Origin: Chloroflexota bacterium
GTDB lineage: Bacteria > Chloroflexota > Dehalococcoidia > Bin125
Reading direction: 5' to 3'
Length of the DNA stretch: 10,091 bases
Assembly (NCBI GenBank): GCA_027296805.1
Contig: JAPUIR010000251.1
Location: 1-10,091, forward strand
The stretch's first letter is position 1, and every line of letters starts with the position of its first letter. The notes under the pieces were generated by a model. That model was not told the DNA's origin. It did not search any database and worked only from the letters and a program-made list of their open reading frames with translations. The position numbers and the translations under genes were made by a program. Of this stretch, positions 1 through 6,017 are shown piece by piece.

Positions 1-576
1 TCGCTGGGCCGCTTCATCCTGGACGGCATCCTTCCGGCGCCGCGCGGCATGCCCCAGATCGAGGTCACGTTCGACATCGACGCCAACGGCATCCTCAACG
101 TAAGCGCTGTGGATAAGGGGACCGGCAAGGAGCAGAAGATCACGATCCAGGCCGCGTCCGGTCTGAGCGACGAAGAGGTTGAGCGCATGACTCAGGATGC
201 GGAGGTGCATGCTGAGGAGGACAAGCAACGCCGGGAAACGGTCGAGTTGGTCAACCGCGCGGACAATGCGGCCTACGGCGCGGAGAAGCTTCTGACCGAC
301 CAGGAAGACAAAATCGACGACGAGATGAAGGTGGAGCTACAGTCGTTGATTGAGGCACTGCGCGCGGAGCTGGCCAAAGACGACAAGGACGCCACGCTGA
401 TCGAAACGAAGATGACCGACCTCAACGCCGCGCTCATGAAGGTGGGCGAGAAGGTCTACGCCCAGGAGACCGCTGCGGGGACCGACGGCAGCTCGCCGAA
501 TGGCGCTAGCGAGGCCGAGGCCGAGAGCGAGGGTGATGAGGCGGAGACCGTCGAAGGCGAGTTCCGCGAGGTGTGA
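1..576 (+). CDS. dnaK: Chaperone protein DnaK (Hsp70), C-terminal part, 5' end outside window
   Basis: This is the last 191 codons of the cytosolic Hsp70 chaperone, which binds exposed hydrophobic peptides in an ATP cycle driven by DnaJ and GrpE. The frame is open from base 1, so the ATPase domain lies to the left of the window. The visible part begins inside the substrate-binding beta domain with [15 protein letters not shown], then the near-invariant [17 protein letters not shown]. The helical lid follows (roughly residues 58-150 of the fragment), with the family motif [10 protein letters not shown]. The tail is Ser/Glu-rich and of low complexity, and ends in EGEFREV, like the acidic EF-E-V ending of many bacterial DnaKs. 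The ATG at 49 is an internal methionine within the conserved domain, not a start. dnaJ follows after 114 bp. No frameshift is seen. Identification is secure from sequence motifs. Confidence 0.97.
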   Translation, partial: SLGRFILDGILPAPRGMPQIEVTFDIDANGILNVSAVDKGTGKEQKITIQAASGLSDEEVERMTQDAEVHAEEDKQRRETVELVNRADNAAYGAEKLLTDQEDKIDDEMKVELQSLIEALRAELAKDDKDATLIETKMTDLNAALMKVGEKVYAQETAAGTDGSSPNGASEAEAESEGDEAETVEGEFREV

Positions 577-601
577 CGGCGTGAGGTGTGAACGGTCGGA
601 A

Positions 602-623
602 GCATCGGCTCCAGAGCCGGTGC
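602..623 (+). other. Stem-loop between dnaK and dnaJ
   Basis: Bases 602-610 pair with 615-623 to give a 9-bp stem with one G-U pair and a CCAG tetraloop. No T-tract follows on the plus strand (the next bases are GCTAAAATC), so it does not look like a standard intrinsic terminator. By inference it could be an mRNA processing or stability element, or a leaky attenuator, that sets the DnaK:DnaJ ratio. It sits directly upstream of a possible -10 box. Confidence 0.45.
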
Positions 624-625
624 GC

Positions 626-631
626 TAAAAT
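626..631 (+). promoter_or_regulatory. Possible -10 box of an internal dnaJ promoter
   Basis: TAAAAT matches the TATAAT consensus at five of six positions and stands out as AT-rich in very GC-rich DNA, 60 bp before the dnaJ start. I see no convincing TTGACA-like -35 at the right distance, since the hairpin occupies that place. The call rests on the hexamer and its location only. Read-through from dnaK remains possible. Confidence 0.3.
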
Positions 632-690
632 CAAACATTGAGCTGAGGAGTCCGCGCCCAGCGGGCCCCTCCGGTTCCCCCGAGGTTCGC

Positions 691-1812
691 ATGCCGGCTG
701 CCAACAAGCGCGACTACTACGAAGTCCTTGGGGTCGCGCGCACCGCGTCGAACGAGGAACTCAAGCAGGCTTTCCGCAAGCTGGCGATGAAGTTCCATCC
801 GGACCGCAACAAGGAGGCCGATGCTGCCGAGCGCTTCAAGGAGGTCGGGGAGGCGTACGAGATCCTCTCCGACGCGCAGAAGCGCGCGAAATACGATCAG
901 TTCGGCATGGGCGCCGACTTCGGGCCGTCGAAGGGGTTCGACGGCTTCGACTTCGGCGGTTTTGGCGACATCTTCGACGCGTTCTTCGGCGGTCGCCAGC
1001 GTCGCCGCGGCCCCACCCGCGGGGGCGATCTGCGCGCTGTGCTGGAGTTGGAGTTCGAGGACGCCATCTTCGGAACGGAGCGCGAGGTGCGTGTCAGCCG
1101 CCTGGAGCACTGCTCCGTCTGCGGCGGCAGCGGCGCCGAGCCCGGCACCGATCCCACGCTCTGCCCGCAGTGCGAGGGCAGCGGGGAGGTGCGCCGGGCG
1201 CAGCGCAGCGTCTTCGGCCAGTTCGTCAACGTCTCCGTCTGCGACCGCTGCGAGGGTGAGGGCGAGGTCATTACGAACCCCTGTCGCAACTGCGGTGGCG
1301 TGGGCCGTGAGCAGCGCAACCGGCGGCTGAAGGTGAAGATTCCGGCCGGGGTGGACAACAGCTCCCACATGCGCCTCTCCGGCGAGGGCGATGCCGGACT
1401 GCTTGGCGGCCCGGCTGGCAATCTCTACGTGGAGTTGCGCGTCAAGCCCCATGGGGCCTTCGTCCGCGAGGGAGACGATCTGATCCTGGACCTGCCCGTC
1501 AACTTCCCCCAGGCATCCCTGGGGACGGTGTTGGAGGTGCCGACGATCGATGGCGACGTGACGGTGATCGATGTGCCCGCGGGCACGCAGCACGGTGCGG
1601 CGTTCCGCGTCCGCAGGGCGGGGGTGCCCCATCTGCGCGGGAAAGGCCGGGGCGACATGGTGGTCAATATCTCGCTGCACGTCCCGCGCAAGTTGACCGA
1701 CGAGCAACGCGAACTGTTGCTGCAGCTCGCGGATTCGCTGGGCGATCCAACGGACGACCTGGGCGCGGACAGTTTTTTCTCGCGCATCAAGGGCGCCTTC
1801 ACCGCCTCCTGA
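691..1812 (+). CDS. dnaJ: Chaperone protein DnaJ (type I Hsp40)
   Basis: Co-chaperone that delivers unfolded substrates to DnaK and stimulates its ATPase in the cytosol. The 373 residues have the full type I layout. The J domain is at about 7-70, with the HPD tripeptide at 36-38. A Gly/Phe-rich linker runs from about 71 to 105. The zinc domain has four CxxCxGxG repeats: CSVCGGSG 141-148, CPQCEGSG 158-165, CDRCEGEG 184-191 and CRNCGGVG 198-205. The C-terminal substrate-binding beta domains run from about 210 to 335. Length is normal for the family. The ATG at 691 is preceded by GAGG at 682-685 with 5-nt spacing and gives the usual [10 protein letters not shown] beginning, so the start is well supported. 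It follows dnaK and lies 7 nt before the prmA frame, probably in one transcript. All eight zinc cysteines are present. Confidence 0.98.
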   Translation: MPAANKRDYYEVLGVARTASNEELKQAFRKLAMKFHPDRNKEADAAERFKEVGEAYEILSDAQKRAKYDQFGMGADFGPSKGFDGFDFGGFGDIFDAFFGGRQRRRGPTRGGDLRAVLELEFEDAIFGTEREVRVSRLEHCSVCGGSGAEPGTDPTLCPQCEGSGEVRRAQRSVFGQFVNVSVCDRCEGEGEVITNPCRNCGGVGREQRNRRLKVKIPAGVDNSSHMRLSGEGDAGLLGGPAGNLYVELRVKPHGAFVREGDDLILDLPVNFPQASLGTVLEVPTIDGDVTVIDVPAGTQHGAAFRVRRAGVPHLRGKGRGDMVVNISLHVPRKLTDEQRELLLQLADSLGDPTDDLGADSFFSRIKGAFTAS

Positions 1813-1819
1813 GCCCTCT

Positions 1820-1873
1820 ATGTCGAACACAACAGGCACGTCGAACACCACGGGCACGTCGAACGCAGCAGCC
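1820..1873 (+). repeat. Three tandem 18-bp repeats at the 5' end of prmA
   Basis: Three consecutive 18-bp units start at 1820, 1838 and 1856. Each has the core TCGAAC at its bases 4-9. Units 1 and 2 differ at three positions (T/C, A/C, A/G) and unit 3 is more diverged. In the prmA frame they read MSNTTG, TSNTTG and TSNAAA. The ATG start is itself unit 1's version of the ACG codon found in units 2 and 3. The array lies just before the conserved PrmA fold, so it is either a low-complexity N-terminal extension or non-coding spacer if the TTG at 1886 is the true start. Confidence 0.85.
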
Positions 1874-2782
1874 AGCGAGGCCCGCTTGATCGAGGTCTCG
1901 CTTCGCGTGCCGCTGGCGGAGGCCGGCTACGCGCAGGGGCTGCTGGAACGCTTCATCGCGTCGGGCACCAGTACGGAGCTGCCCTTTCAGCAGGGCGAGG
2001 AGTTTGGCGAGGCGATCTTCCCGCCCTGTGCGGACGCCCGCATCAGTGGCTATGTCGCCGCGCGGGATTGGGCGGCGCTGCGCCCGGCGATCGATCGGGC
2101 GATCCGGCAGTTCGACTGGCCCCACGCTGCTCCCAGCCTCCAGACGCGCGAGCTGCGGCGCGAAGAGTGGGAGGAGGCCTGGTTGGAGTTCGTCAGCGTG
2201 CTCCAGATCGGCCGGCTGGTGGTGCGCCCCACGGCCCTGCCCTATGAACCGCGAGCGGGGGAGATCGTCGTGGATCTGGCGCCGGGACCTGCCTTCGGCA
2301 CGGGACAACACGAAACGACCCGGCTCGCGCTGGTGCTTCTGGAGCGCTACGTCCGGCCCGGAGACGCCGTGCTCGATTTCGGATCTGGCTCCGGAATCCT
2401 GGCCTGCGCGGCGGCGCGCCTGGGAGCGGGCCGGGTCGACGCGATCGACATCGACCCGCTCGCGGTCATGGCCACGGAACGGAACGCCGCGCTGAATGAG
2501 GCGACCGACCGGATCCGCGTTCTTGAGGCCGATCAGCCGCCCCTGCGGTCAAACTACGAGATTGTGGTGTCGAACATCACGGCGGGAGTCTTGGCGGATC
2601 ACGCGCCGCAGCTCCACGCGGCGACGCGACCGGGCGGGCTCTGTCTGCTCAGCGGCGTGATCGAGACACGGGTGGGGCCTCTTGAGGCGGCGTTGACCGC
2701 CGCAGGCCTGGAAACGCTGGAGATCGAAGCCGATGGTGAGTGGCGAGCAATTGCGACCACGCGTCCCGCGCCTGTTTCTTGA
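1820..2782 (+). CDS. prmA: Ribosomal protein L11 methyltransferase PrmA
   Basis: SAM-dependent enzyme that methylates ribosomal protein L11 on lysine and N-terminal amino groups. The 320-residue frame has a small N-terminal domain with typical LIEVSLRV (about 23-30), then the class I methyltransferase fold. Visible motifs are the PrmA signature AFGTGQHETT (158-167), SAM-binding motif I VLDFGSGSG (184-192; many PrmAs have Cys where this has the first Ser), DIDPLAV (210-216) and SNITAGVL (251-258). The first 22 residues are a repetitive TSNTTG-type extension not typical of the family. TTG 1886 with an upstream GAGG is a plausible true start, giving about 298 residues, close to the usual length. 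It lies 7 nt after dnaJ and overlaps rsmE by 50 bp, so it is almost surely co-transcribed with both. The same dnaJ-prmA-rsmE order is known from other Gram-positive-type heat-shock clusters. Confidence 0.95.
   Translation: MSNTTGTSNTTGTSNAAASEARLIEVSLRVPLAEAGYAQGLLERFIASGTSTELPFQQGEEFGEAIFPPCADARISGYVAARDWAALRPAIDRAIRQFDWPHAAPSLQTRELRREEWEEAWLEFVSVLQIGRLVVRPTALPYEPRAGEIVVDLAPGPAFGTGQHETTRLALVLLERYVRPGDAVLDFGSGSGILACAAARLGAGRVDAIDIDPLAVMATERNAALNEATDRIRVLEADQPPLRSNYEIVVSNITAGVLADHAPQLHAATRPGGLCLLSGVIETRVGPLEAALTAAGLETLEIEADGEWRAIATTRPAPVS
1877..1880 (+). promoter_or_regulatory. Shine-Dalgarno candidate supporting an alternative prmA start at TTG 1886
   Basis: GAGG at 1877-1880 sits 5 nt before an in-frame TTG at 1886. 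Starting there gives a protein opening LIEVSLRV, which matches where PrmA proteins usually begin. The ATG at 1820 has no comparable purine-rich site; only a short GAG overlaps the dnaJ stop. The sequence therefore favours, but does not prove, the downstream start. Confidence 0.4.
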
Positions 2783-3530
2783 CGCGCCCGATCTGGGAGA
2801 TCCGGCGGTGTTGCAGGAAGCGTCGGTCGACGAGACCGTGACGATCCGGGGCGCCAGCGTGCACCGTCTCGGGCGCGTGCTGCGACTCCGCCGGGGGGAC
2901 GTGATCGAGGTGATCCACGAGCCCAGCGGGTTGCTCCACCGTCTGGAGCTGCTGCGCCTCACCCCCGATCTTGTGGAGGCGCGGATCACGGAAGCGCGCA
3001 CCATCGTTGAGGACGACACGCCGCCGCTTTCGCTGTGTCCGGCGATCGTGCGTGCGCCCCGGTTCGACACCCTCGTGGAGAAGGCGACGGAGCTCGGCGT
3101 GGCCGGCATCCGGCCTGTGCGGGCCACACGCTCATTGGCGCAGTCGCAGGGCCGCGAGCGGAGCGCGCGCTGGAAGCGTCTGGCCACCGAAGCCTCCGAA
3201 CAGTGCCGGCGCGAACGCCGCCCGGAGATCGCGGATCCGATCGATCTGATCCAACTTGTTGAGGAGACACCCGCAGAGGGTGTGGTGCGCCTGTTCGCCT
3301 CGGCCCGCGAGCGCTCGCGGCGTATCGGCCAGGTCTTGCGGGCGGATGCGCCGCCGCGGGGCGTCGAGCTGCTGATCGGACCGGAGGGCGGCTTCACTGA
3401 GTCGGAGGCGGAGGCGGCGGTCGCCCACGACTGGCTGCCGGTCTCGCTGGGCCCGCGAGCGTTGCGCGCCGAGACCGCAGCGATCGTCGCGACGGCCCTC
3501 GTGCAGGAGTCGCTGCGCCCACTCGGTTAG
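2733..3530 (+). CDS. rsmE: 16S rRNA (uracil(1498)-N(3))-methyltransferase RsmE
   Basis: SPOUT-family SAM methyltransferase that makes m3U1498 in 16S rRNA of the assembled 30S subunit. The 265 residues show an N-terminal PUA-like RNA-binding part with PRLFL (12-16) and HRLGRVLRLRRGDVIEV (44-60). The trefoil-knot catalytic domain follows, with EKATELGVAGIRPV (116-129), RWKRLATEASEQCRRERRP (146-164), LIGPEGGF (214-221) and LGPRALRAETAAI (239-251), all family hallmarks. The ATG at 2733 lies inside prmA, with GGAG at 2719-2722 at a long 10-nt spacing. GTG 2736 and TTG 2751 are alternative in-frame starts, and all three lie before the conserved PRLFL. The 50-bp overlap in a different frame suggests translational coupling to prmA. 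Its TAG stop interlocks with the stop of the convergent M23 gene. This is the last gene of the left plus-strand cluster. Confidence 0.96.
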   Translation: MVSGEQLRPRVPRLFLDAPDLGDPAVLQEASVDETVTIRGASVHRLGRVLRLRRGDVIEVIHEPSGLLHRLELLRLTPDLVEARITEARTIVEDDTPPLSLCPAIVRAPRFDTLVEKATELGVAGIRPVRATRSLAQSQGRERSARWKRLATEASEQCRRERRPEIADPIDLIQLVEETPAEGVVRLFASARERSRRIGQVLRADAPPRGVELLIGPEGGFTESEAEAAVAHDWLPVSLGPRALRAETAAIVATALVQESLRPLG

Positions 3531-4648
3531 CTGCGGAGCTGATTCGGCCCTTGAATCGCGTTGGCCGGATCGAACTCGGCCAGAGGATCCGGGAAGTCGA
3601 GCAGCCGGATCCATTGCACGGGATCGACGGTGACGCCATGCACCACGACCTCCCAGTGCAGGTGCGGGCCCGTCGCCAGACCGGTCGCGCCCACGCGGCC
3701 GATGAACTCTCCGATATTGACCACCTGTCCCTCAGTCGCGAACACCTCCGAGAGGTGGTAGAAGCCGCTGAAGACGCCGCCGCCGTGGTCGATCAGCACC
3801 CCATTGCCGCGCCGCCGGGTCTGGCCCACCCAGGCGACTACCCCCGCGTTCGGCGCCAGTACGGGCGATCCGTTCTCCGCCCCGAAATCGAGGCCGCTGT
3901 GGTACTCCTGAGGCTCGCGGGAGTTGTAGGAACGCAGGACGCCGTAGCTGGACGTGATCACGCCGGTCGAGGGCGGATCGAAAATGCCGTCCCAATGGCG
4001 CTCCGGCGACTCGACCCGAAAGATCGGATCGCGCGCGGCGGCGTCCTCGGCCAGAATCACCGGATCCAGGAGGTCGCTGTTGGACTCGTCCAGCTCCACT
4101 ACCTCGATCAGCCACTGCGCGTCGGTCACCGTGATCAACGTTTCTCGCTGGACCTGGGGGCGGCCGCTCGCGTCGGCCACCGCGACGGTGAGGGGCATGG
4201 GGCCGGGTGGGGTGAGTGCGTCCAGACCGAGAATGGAGAAGAAGCGAGAGCCCTCGCGCAGCAGCGAGATGAACTGCCCGTTGAAGGCCACGGAGGCGAA
4301 GCCCGCTCCCGGGCCGTCCACGGCGACGACGAACGACTCCCCCTGTCGCACCGTGCGCGGCACGACGAAAATCAAGGGCTCCTCTTCCAGTGTGGAGCTA
4401 GCGTCCTCGGCCGGGCCGATCTGCCCAGCGTCGCTACCGCTGTCGACGCTCTCGACGCTGGACGAGCTCTGGTCGCTCTCGGCCTCGCTGTCGTCGGCGA
4501 CCAGTGGGGGAGCATCGTCTCCGCATGCCACGAGGAGCAGACCGGCCGCCAGCGCCATCCCCCCGCCCACTACCCGCCGGCGTGAGAATTGGCGTTGCCG
4601 CCTTGGAGGGGTGCTGTCTGTTTGTTGCTGGGGCATCGCCGGCCTCAT
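3527..4648 (-). CDS. M23 family metallopeptidase lipoprotein (downstream paralog)
   Basis: Predicted exported zinc peptidase (LytM/lysostaphin type) that would cleave peptidoglycan cross-bridges or stems, tethered as a lipoprotein. From ATG 4648 it is 373 residues. The N-terminus has a Tat-like SRRRVV (22-27), a hydrophobic stretch and lipobox LVAC with Cys42. A Ser/Asp/Glu-rich linker follows, then a beta-rich domain at about 90-180, then the M23 domain at about 229-347. The M23 residues are intact: H250 and D254 in HSGLD, H298 in FYHLS, and H329/H331 in [10 protein letters not shown]. The frame stays open further upstream, but that part overlaps the preceding gene, so the start must be near 4648 (GGAAAGGG upstream, 4 nt spacing) or ATG 4636 (GAGG, 6 nt). 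It lies 17 nt downstream of its paralog and probably shares its transcript. The exact substrate is unknown; a non-catalytic regulatory role is less likely given the complete ligands. Confidence 0.93.
   Translation of the reverse strand: MRPAMPQQQTDSTPPRRQRQFSRRRVVGGGMALAAGLLLVACGDDAPPLVADDSEAESDQSSSSVESVDSGSDAGQIGPAEDASSTLEEEPLIFVVPRTVRQGESFVVAVDGPGAGFASVAFNGQFISLLREGSRFFSILGLDALTPPGPMPLTVAVADASGRPQVQRETLITVTDAQWLIEVVELDESNSDLLDPVILAEDAAARDPIFRVESPERHWDGIFDPPSTGVITSSYGVLRSYNSREPQEYHSGLDFGAENGSPVLAPNAGVVAWVGQTRRRGNGVLIDHGGGVFSGFYHLSEVFATEGQVVNIGEFIGRVGATGLATGPHLHWEVVVHGVTVDPVQWIRLLDFPDPLAEFDPANAIQGPNQLRS
3637..3673 (+). repeat. 37-bp direct repeat, copy 1 (inside M23 catalytic motif)
   Basis: This 37-bp stretch matches 4809-4845 with only three mismatches. 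It is the coding region for the [10 protein letters not shown] segment in the downstream M23 paralog. The match reflects the gene duplication, kept either by protein constraint or by gene conversion. Confidence 0.85.
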
Positions 4649-4665
4649 CCAGCCCTTTCCGAAGC

Positions 4666-5826
4666 TTAGCCCGAATCGGTGGCGGCGCCGGTGGGCGTGT
4701 CGTCCACGGCCCCCTCGGTCCGGTAGATGGCCTGGCTGGGGTCGAACTGCGCGCTGGGGTCGGGCACCTCTTGTTCGCGAATCCACTGGATCGGATCGAC
4801 GGCCACCCCATGCACCACCACCTCCCAGTGCAGGTGTGGTCCCGTGGAGAGCCCCGTGCTGCCGATGCGGCCTAGCACATCCCCCCTGTTGATCGGGTTG
4901 CCCTCCTCCGCGCTAATTGACGAGAGATGCCAATAGGTCGTGAACAGACCGCCGCCGTGATCGATGATCACGCCGCGGCCTCGTCGTTCGGTCTCCCCCG
5001 TCCAGGCGACGATGCCGTTGTTGGGCGCCACCACCAGCTCTCCGAGTGCCCCCGCGTGGTCCATCCCCGTGTGGTAATCCACGGGCTCGGCGAAGTTGTA
5101 GGAGCGCCGCACGCCGAAGGTGGAGGTAATGACACCGGCGGTTGGTGGCCGGAAGAAACCGCTCCAGAGGCGTACGGGGCTCTTGGAGAATTGGACCCCG
5201 CTGCGGACGGCCAAGTCCTCCGCGATGACCTCGGGATCGAGCAGCCGCGAATTCTCGTCGTCGATCTCCACCACCTCCACGGGCCAGTTCGCGGGCAGCA
5301 CCTCGATCTCCAGCTCGACCGTGAGGGCGGGGCGCCCCTCCCCATCCGCGATCGAGATCAGCAGGCTGAGGGGACCCAGTGGCGCCTCGGCGTCGACGGG
5401 CAGAATCGTGAACAGGCGCCCGCCTTCCCGGATGAAGGAAAGGAAGGCGCCCTCAAGCGCGACGGATGCCGCGCCCGCGTTGGGCGAGTCCACCACGACC
5501 AGGAACGACATCCCCTGCCGAACCTGCTGGGGTTCCACGAAGACCAGCGCTTCGACCGCTGGGGCCGCCGGCTCAGGGGGATCCTCCTGGTCCGGGTCGG
5601 GCTGCGGTGCTGCCTCCACCTCGGGCGCGGGGGTTACTTCCCCCTCCGACTGGGCTTGGTCCAGCGCCAGGATCTCATCGACCGTAGGTTGGCTCGGGGG
5701 AGCGGCCGGCGCCGCCGGGGGCGTCGCCGGGTCGCAAGCCGCGAGGATCGCGGCGCTGAGCAGGGTCAAGGCGATGAGGAGGGGGAGCGGGCGCAGCGCG
5801 AAAGCCCTCGTGAACAGCACAGCCAC
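4666..5826 (-). CDS. M23 family metallopeptidase lipoprotein (upstream paralog)
   Basis: Predicted secreted, lipid-anchored peptidoglycan endopeptidase of the M23/LytM family, 386 residues. It begins with a basic and hydrophobic Sec-type signal ending in lipobox LAAC with Cys31. A long Pro/Ala/Glu-rich linker follows (about 32-92), then a beta-rich domain (about 93-177) colinear with that of the downstream paralog, then the M23 domain (about 231-349). Zinc ligands H252 and D256 (HTGMD) and H333 of [10 protein letters not shown] are present, as are the likely catalytic H300 (YWHLS) and H331. By hand count the two M23 domains share about 74 of 119 positions (roughly 60%) without gaps. The start is a GTG at 5826 with no strong Shine-Dalgarno site; GTG at codon 3 is an alternative. 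This is the first gene of the two-gene minus-strand unit and diverges from the moxR cluster. No sequence evidence identifies its bond specificity. Confidence 0.93.
   Translation of the reverse strand: MAVLFTRAFALRPLPLLIALTLLSAAILAACDPATPPAAPAAPPSQPTVDEILALDQAQSEGEVTPAPEVEAAPQPDPDQEDPPEPAAPAVEALVFVEPQQVRQGMSFLVVVDSPNAGAASVALEGAFLSFIREGGRLFTILPVDAEAPLGPLSLLISIADGEGRPALTVELEIEVLPANWPVEVVEIDDENSRLLDPEVIAEDLAVRSGVQFSKSPVRLWSGFFRPPTAGVITSTFGVRRSYNFAEPVDYHTGMDHAGALGELVVAPNNGIVAWTGETERRGRGVIIDHGGGLFTTYWHLSSISAEEGNPINRGDVLGRIGSTGLSTGPHLHWEVVVHGVAVDPIQWIREQEVPDPSAQFDPSQAIYRTEGAVDDTPTGAATDSG
4809..4845 (+). repeat. 37-bp direct repeat, copy 2 (inside M23 catalytic motif)
   Basis: Partner of 3637-3673, 1172 bp away in the same orientation, encoding the same [10 protein letters not shown] segment in the upstream paralog. 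Recombination between the copies would fuse the two genes in frame and delete 1172 bp. Confidence 0.85.
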
Positions 5827-5871
5827 GATGTGATCAATTCGAGCCGCCGCCCCGTACCTACAACGAACAAG

Positions 5872-5880
5872 ACTCTATCA
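5872..5880 (-). promoter_or_regulatory. Possible extended -10 for the M23 lipoprotein pair
   Basis: On the minus strand this reads TGATAGAGT, an extended -10 form (TGn) with four of six matches to TATAAT, about 45 nt upstream of the GTG at 5826. No clear -35 is visible. This is a weak call, supported mainly by position in the only spacer that can hold this operon's promoter. Confidence 0.25.
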
Positions 5881-5905
5881 TCGCTGCGATCGTGGAGCCC
5901 GCCGA

Positions 5906-5914
5906 TGGTATGCT
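5906..5914 (+). promoter_or_regulatory. Possible extended -10 for the moxR operon
   Basis: TGGTATGCT has the extended -10 TGn followed by TATGCT (four of six matches), about 100 nt before TTG 6018. No TTGACA-like -35 is seen at 17 bp. If it is real, the mRNA would begin near 5921 and translation could not start at the GTG at 5892, which supports the downstream start. The spacer 5827-6017 holds nothing else gene-like that I recognise. Confidence 0.25.
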
Positions 5915-5977
5915 CAGCTTCGCTCCGGGAGGGGTGTCGGAGGCGGGTGACGGCAACGCCAGCGGGAATGCGCCGGC

Positions 5978-5998
5978 TTGTGCGCGCTTTTGTGCGCG
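5978..5998 (+). repeat. Direct repeat pair TTGTGCGCG with 12-bp period
   Basis: TTGTGCGCG occurs at 5978-5986 and again at 5990-5998, just upstream of the moxR ribosome-binding site. The spacing is close to one helical turn, which could suit a regulator binding one DNA face. A chance repeat in GC-rich DNA is equally possible. Confidence 0.4.
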
Positions 5999-6005
5999 TT
6001 GGAAT

Positions 6006-6010
6006 GAGGG
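6006..6010 (+). promoter_or_regulatory. Ribosome-binding site deciding the moxR start (TTG 6018)
   Basis: GAGGG at 6006-6010 lies 7 nt before TTG 6018. The frame also has earlier GTG (5892) and ATG (5910) codons, but those lack such a site and would add about 40 residues (Gly/Ala/Cys-rich) not expected in MoxR proteins. Confidence 0.6.
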
Positions 6011-6017
6011 CCGTGAA

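Noticed and set aside
645..672. Imperfect GC-rich inverted repeat before dnaJ
   Set aside because: The short 4-bp arms with unequal interior loops are easily formed by chance at this GC content.
631..1857. Long open frame on the minus strand opposite dnaJ
   Set aside because: It is a shadow of the GC-rich dnaJ codons. The translation is His/Arg/Ala-rich without any recognisable domain, and dnaJ on the plus strand is certain.
3551..4585. Long plus-strand open frame opposite the downstream M23 gene
   Set aside because: It has no domain-like sequence and the minus strand encodes a clear M23 lipoprotein. Long antisense frames are expected at this GC content.
4649..4786. N-terminal extension of the downstream M23 gene to an ATG at 4786
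   Set aside because: It would overlap the end of the preceding M23 gene by over 100 bp and place an Arg/His-rich segment before a clear signal peptide. ATG 4648 or 4636 with purine-rich sites fits better.
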